This document shows, piece after piece, positions 60,692-64,000 of a DNA stretch of 64,000 bases. Each line of letters starts with the position of its first letter. The stretch's first letter is position 1. The translations under genes were made by a program, and so were the position numbers. This DNA comes from Deinococcales bacterium (GTDB lineage Bacteria > Deinococcota > Deinococci > Deinococcales > JAAFIG01), in the NCBI GenBank assembly GCA_025352125.1, contig JANXTZ010000015.1:1-64000 (forward strand), in the 5' to 3' direction. The notes under the pieces are model-generated. The model ran no database searches, was not told where the DNA came from, and was given only the letters and a program-made list of their open reading frames with translations.

Positions 60692-62077
60692 ATGAACTCG
60701 AGCACCACCACAGAGCAGCTTGGTCAACCCAAGCTCACGGTACTGGATGCGATTGCGCAGTCCCTGGCGATTGGACCAGTCTTATCGGCAGGCTTGCTGG
60801 CAGGACTGGTTGCGGGAGCGGCTGGCAGCGCCGCGCCGCTTGCCACCATTCTGGGCGCGATTGGTTCGATCTGCGTCGGCTGGGTGATCGTGCTGTTTGC
60901 ACGCCAATACACTGGTGCTGGTGCCATTTACGATTACGTGCGGCGCTCGGCGGGTGCAACGCTTGGTTTGTTTACCGCAGGCATTTATTTTATGGGCGCG
61001 ATGCTGTTGGGCGGTGCGGGCATTTTTCTCGCCATCGGTTTTTTTGCCAACCTCGCATTCTCGAGTTACCTGGGCATCAACTTGCCGTGGTGGGTCTGGT
61101 CGCTGGTCGCCATCGCCATTGTCTTTGCCGCCAACCATTACGGCATTCAGACCGCCACCCGCACGCAATTGATCCTGACCGTCTTTGCGGTCTTGCCCGT
61201 GCTGATCATCGCATTTGCCGTGATTTTTTCGGGTGGGGCGCACGGCAACACGCTCGAGGTTTTTAACCCCAGCAGCCCAACCGCAGGCAGCCTGTTCAGA
61301 GGCTTGCTGTTTGCGGTGACCTTGTTTATCGGTTTTGAAGCCAGCGCCAGCTTGAGCGAAGAAACCGCCAACCCCAAACAGACCGTACCGTTTGCCGTGC
61401 TCGGCACGGTGCTGATCGCTTCGGTCTTTTATGTGATCGTGGTTTACGCTGGCACGATTGGTTACGGTATCGACAACATTGCCAAATGGGCTGACCCTGC
61501 CAACCCATCACAACTGGGGACACTGGGCAGCAAGTTCGTCGGCGGTTGGATCGCACCGTGGATGGACGTGGCGATTATCGTGGACATGATCGCCGTCGGC
61601 AGCGCCTTCACCGCCACCGCCGCTCGAGGTTGGTTTGCCCTGGCACGCCATAATTTATTACCCAAAGCGTTAGCCAGCACCTCGAGTTACGGCACACCGA
61701 TTGGCGGCAACTTGCTGGTCGCTGGGCTTGCGGTGCTGTTGGTCGTGATCACCCTGGTTTCGGGCTTGTTTGTGATGGACATGTTCACCGCCAGCGCCCT
61801 GGCTGGAACGCTTCTGATCTCGAGCATTTACATCGTGCTGGCGGTTCTGGCATTTCGGCTCGTGCCTGCGAGTGCGCCGTGGCAATACCTGGTGCTGGTC
61901 ATTGCCATTCTGACCCCAGTCCTCGCCATTTACGGTTCAATCTTTCCGTTTCCGCCGTATCCCGCCAACATTGGTGTCTGGTTGACCGTGGCGGGTGTCG
62001 TCATCAGCGCGATTTGGACGCTGACCTCGAGCAAGAATCTTGGTTTGGTGAGCAGCCTCGAGCCTGCCGAAGTTTAA
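60692..62077 (+). CDS. APC-family amino acid/amine permease
   Basis: A 461-residue permease with twelve predicted helices. Landmarks are LSAGLLAGLVAGAAGSAAPLATILGAIGSICVGW, FARQYTGAGAIYDYVRRSAGATLGLFTAGIYF, and FIGFEASASLSEETANPKQTVPFAVLGTV (the helix 6 substrate region). It lies 18 bp after the dehydrogenase with a CGGGAGG ribosome site, and 24 bp before the ligase gene. It likely imports the substrate of the pathway. Confidence 0.9.
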   Translation: MNSSTTTEQLGQPKLTVLDAIAQSLAIGPVLSAGLLAGLVAGAAGSAAPLATILGAIGSICVGWVIVLFARQYTGAGAIYDYVRRSAGATLGLFTAGIYFMGAMLLGGAGIFLAIGFFANLAFSSYLGINLPWWVWSLVAIAIVFAANHYGIQTATRTQLILTVFAVLPVLIIAFAVIFSGGAHGNTLEVFNPSSPTAGSLFRGLLFAVTLFIGFEASASLSEETANPKQTVPFAVLGTVLIASVFYVIVVYAGTIGYGIDNIAKWADPANPSQLGTLGSKFVGGWIAPWMDVAIIVDMIAVGSAFTATAARGWFALARHNLLPKALASTSSYGTPIGGNLLVAGLAVLLVVITLVSGLFVMDMFTASALAGTLLISSIYIVLAVLAFRLVPASAPWQYLVLVIAILTPVLAIYGSIFPFPPYPANIGVWLTVAGVVISAIWTLTSSKNLGLVSSLEPAEV

Positions 62078-62101
62078 AATTCAATCTTGAAGGAACATTT
62101 T

Positions 62102-63385
62102 ATGGAAACCTACAAACGCATCCGCGCTCTTTTTCCCGACCATCACGGACTGGCACGTGGCAAGTACCTGCCGACGGCTCACGCCGCGCACGGAACGCAC
62201 CACTGCATCACCACCTTTGCCCTGGCATTTGACCGCACGATGGTTCCAGCCCCAGGGGCAAGGTTGCTCGAGGGATTACCAGATTGCGACCTCGAGTTTG
62301 ACATGCAGGATGTCCGATTGGGTTGGGAGGCGGATACGGGCGTGGTGATCGGTGACTTAAGTTTCCGTGGCGAGGCACTGTCCATCTCGCCGCGCCACGC
62401 GTTAAAACGTGCGATCAAGGCTTGGGACGATTTGGGCTACAGCGTCAAAGTCGGCATCGAACTCGAGGCGTTTGTGATGCAACCCAATGGGCACGGCGGC
62501 TGGACGGAATGGGACACGCCGGGCGCTTACGTCTACGGCACCGGTCCAGCCGTTGACCCCGTGGGTTTGATCGACGAGATCATGGAGGTCGCAGACCGCG
62601 TCGGGCTGCCCGTTGAAAGCATCAACTCCGAATTCGACACGCCGCAATTTGAGATGACCCTGGCTTACGGACCCGCGCTCGAGGCGGTGGACCACATTTT
62701 CTTGTTCAAACTGATGGCTCGAGAGATTGCGTTCAAACACGGCTTGTTATTGACCTACATGGGCAAACCCTTCGCAGATCGCGGCGGCAGCGGCTTGCAC
62801 GTCAACCTCTCCTTGGAGGACAAAAACGGCAACAATGCCATGTTCGACGCGAATGCCACCGACGGACTTTCCAGCCTTGCACATCAATGTATCGCCGGAA
62901 TGCTCGAGCATTTTGAAGCCAGCGCCGCGATCTGCGCCCCAACCGTCAACGCCTACAAGCGCCTGAAACCCGCTCAGCTTGCGGGCTACTGGGCAAATTG
63001 GGGTTACGACCACCGAGGCGCAACCATCCGCATTCCAGCCACCCGAGGACGCGGCACAAGACTCGAGCACCGCATGTCCGACGGCGCAGCCAACCCGTAC
63101 CTGGCAACCGCCGCCGTACTGCAAGCCGCACTCTTGGGCGTCAAGCACAAGCTCAAATCCCCTCCCGCCGAAGAACAAGACTGCCTCGAGCATCAAAGCA
63201 CCACCCGTCACGTGCCAAACAACCTCGAGCTGGCACTTGACGCACTCGAGGCGAACACGGTTTTTGTTGAAGCCCTCGGCGCGGATTTGGTCGGGCAGTT
63301 TGTCGCCGTCAAACGCGCCGAGTGGGAGAAATTTATAAGCGCCGTGACCGACTGGGAACTCAAGTTTTACATGCCGTATCTTTAA
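62102..63385 (+). CDS. Glutamine synthetase-family ligase (gamma-glutamyl-amine type)
   Basis: A 427-residue GS-fold enzyme. Catalytic-domain landmarks are KVGIELEAFV, VESINSEFDTPQFEMTLAYGPALEAVD, GGSGLHVNLSLEDKNGNN, and RGATIRIPATRGRGTRLEHRMSDGAANPYLATAAVL. The N-terminal beta-grasp is shortened and begins METYKRIRALFPDHHGLARGKYLP. ATG 62102 has AAGGAAC upstream. Next to an amine permease and aldehyde dehydrogenase, this resembles PuuA-type enzymes that glutamylate amines for degradation; true glutamine synthesis is less likely. Confidence 0.85.
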   Translation: METYKRIRALFPDHHGLARGKYLPTAHAAHGTHHCITTFALAFDRTMVPAPGARLLEGLPDCDLEFDMQDVRLGWEADTGVVIGDLSFRGEALSISPRHALKRAIKAWDDLGYSVKVGIELEAFVMQPNGHGGWTEWDTPGAYVYGTGPAVDPVGLIDEIMEVADRVGLPVESINSEFDTPQFEMTLAYGPALEAVDHIFLFKLMAREIAFKHGLLLTYMGKPFADRGGSGLHVNLSLEDKNGNNAMFDANATDGLSSLAHQCIAGMLEHFEASAAICAPTVNAYKRLKPAQLAGYWANWGYDHRGATIRIPATRGRGTRLEHRMSDGAANPYLATAAVLQAALLGVKHKLKSPPAEEQDCLEHQSTTRHVPNNLELALDALEANTVFVEALGADLVGQFVAVKRAEWEKFISAVTDWELKFYMPYL

Positions 63386-63424
63386 GCTCTCACCCGACTC
63401 GCTTAGGCTCGTCACCCTCTCTCG

Positions 63425-63461
63425 TTCTTGACCATAAAACGCACCTGTCGGGCATGATCGC
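63425..63461 (+). repeat. Covarying hairpin repeat within a palindrome
   Basis: TTCTTGACCATAAAACGCAC, then CTGTCGGGC, then ATGATCGCC (one pair broken). The flanks CCCTCTCTCG and CGAAAGAGGG are complementary with one G-T pair, so the element sits in the loop of an outer palindrome. Confidence 0.75.
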
Positions 63462-63516
63462 CAAGCGAAAGAGGGTTCAAAACACAGAATTCTTGTTCCT
63501 CGAGAAATCAAGAAAA

Positions 63517-63557
63517 CTCCCTTCTCTCCTCAGAGAGAAGGGCTGGGGATGAGAGGG
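63517..63557 (-). repeat. CTCATCCCC palindromic repeat
   Basis: CTCCCTTCTCTC / GAGAGAAGGG hairpin followed by CTGGGGATGAGAGGG; the uninterrupted form. It lies 16 bp before the P450 start. Confidence 0.75.
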
Positions 63558-63572
63558 AAATCAAGGAGCACC

Positions 63573-64000
63573 ATGACACAACCCATCAACCTCGAGCGTC
63601 CAGATTTGGACATCACCGACCCTGACGTTTACGTTCAGGGCGTGCCTCATGCCACTTTCAAGCGTCTGCGCGACACCGACCCCGTGTCTTGGTGGGATGA
63701 AACGGACGGCGCAGGATTCTGGGCGGTCACGCGCTACAACGACATTCTGGAAGTCAGCCGCAACCCGCAGGTGTTCTCGAGCAAAAAAGGCATTCGCATC
63801 GAGGACATGAAACCCGATGAACTCGAGGCGCGAAAAACCGTGATGGAGATGGATCCGCCCGAGCACACGGCTTATCGCCGGATGGTGCAGCCGCCGTTCT
63901 CGGCTCGAGAGGTGGCGTCTTACGAGATGGGGATTCGGTTACTCGCCAGGGGCGTGATTGACGAAATTGGCGGGCAGACCGAGTTCGATTTTGTCGAGTT
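63573..64000 (+). CDS. Cytochrome P450 (partial, N-terminal third)
   Basis: The first 142 codons of a cytochrome P450; the gene runs off the right edge. ATG 63573 has CAAGGAGC upstream. Visible landmarks are LDITDPDVYVQGVPHATFKRLRDTDPVSWW, the FWAVTRYNDILEVSRNPQVFSSKKGI stretch, and MDPPEHTAYRRMVQPPFSAREV, the conserved helix C motif before the I helix. This style is typical of soluble bacterial P450s of the CYP125/142 group, which hydroxylate sterols or terpenes. It closes the MarR operon, so the pathway may involve oxidising a hydrophobic substrate. Confidence 0.88.
   Translation, partial: MTQPINLERPDLDITDPDVYVQGVPHATFKRLRDTDPVSWWDETDGAGFWAVTRYNDILEVSRNPQVFSSKKGIRIEDMKPDELEARKTVMEMDPPEHTAYRRMVQPPFSAREVASYEMGIRLLARGVIDEIGGQTEFDFVE

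Noticed and set aside
62102-63385. glnA, the main glutamine synthetase
   Set aside because: It is shorter at the N-terminus than typical GlnA and is embedded with an amine-type permease and aldehyde dehydrogenase, so a gamma-glutamyl-amine ligase is more likely.
1-64000. tRNA, rRNA, CRISPR arrays or prophage genes
   Set aside because: I looked for tRNA T-loops, rRNA-like tracts, evenly spaced direct repeats and phage structural genes and saw none.

Overview
The window is chromosomal DNA from a free-living bacterium of middling GC content. The best fit is a Deinococcota-like lineage, at moderate to low confidence. The reasons are the many leaderless promoters (a TAGANT-type -10 box six bases before the start codon), a DUF4388 protein beside a receiver/roadblock protein, and the AMIN-amidase and zinc-ribbon housekeeping genes. 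No rRNA or tRNA gene was recognised. Two genome-wide signatures stand out. The palindrome CTCGAG is extremely frequent (39 copies counted by hand in the first 6 kb), and short covarying hairpin repeats sit between genes, in places nested inside one another.

Layout. 1-62 is the start of a transposase running off the left edge. 0.3-2.8 kb holds two exported proteins. 2.8-6.5 kb (minus strand) encodes a membrane iron-sulfur protein, a FixH-like lipoprotein, an anchored extracytoplasmic protein and a histidine-rich membrane protein. 6.8-10.7 kb holds a TetR regulator, a DoxX-like membrane protein and a large APC transporter. 11-18 kb (minus strand) is a run of secreted proteins: beta-propellers including a seven-repeat RCC1 protein, and Ig-like/PKD-like lipoproteins. 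A zinc-ribbon protein and a 1034-residue STAND/TPR/SARP-type regulator follow. A 30-base direct-repeat motif occurs upstream of the secretome and again upstream of the histidine kinase/response regulator pair at 21.8-24.6 kb.

24.7-28.1 kb has an ABC-2 exporter and a receiver/roadblock protein, and 28.2-29.8 kb has DUF4388 and thrB. 30.0-36.3 kb is a complete phosphate locus. Divergent from pstS-pstC-pstA-pstB lies an operon of two winged-helix regulators and phoU; the first regulator has a dead receiver domain, and there is no histidine kinase. Three copies of a shared promoter element mark the regulon. 36.6-48.5 kb mixes an amidase, a TetR regulator, a PfkB kinase, a candidate structured RNA, a PepSY/DUF2271/ApbE flavin cluster, rlmH, a beta-helix lipoprotein, an ABC exporter and a small overlapping gene pair.

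48.5-58.4 kb is housekeeping: pyrE, dnaB interrupted by a full-length intein, a CdsZ-like zinc-ribbon protein, an acyltransferase, a cell-wall amidase, lipA and lipB. 58.6 kb to the right edge is a MarR-controlled catabolic operon: aldehyde dehydrogenase, amino acid/amine permease, glutamine synthetase-like ligase and a P450. It suggests uptake, gamma-glutamylation and oxidation of an amine or related compound.
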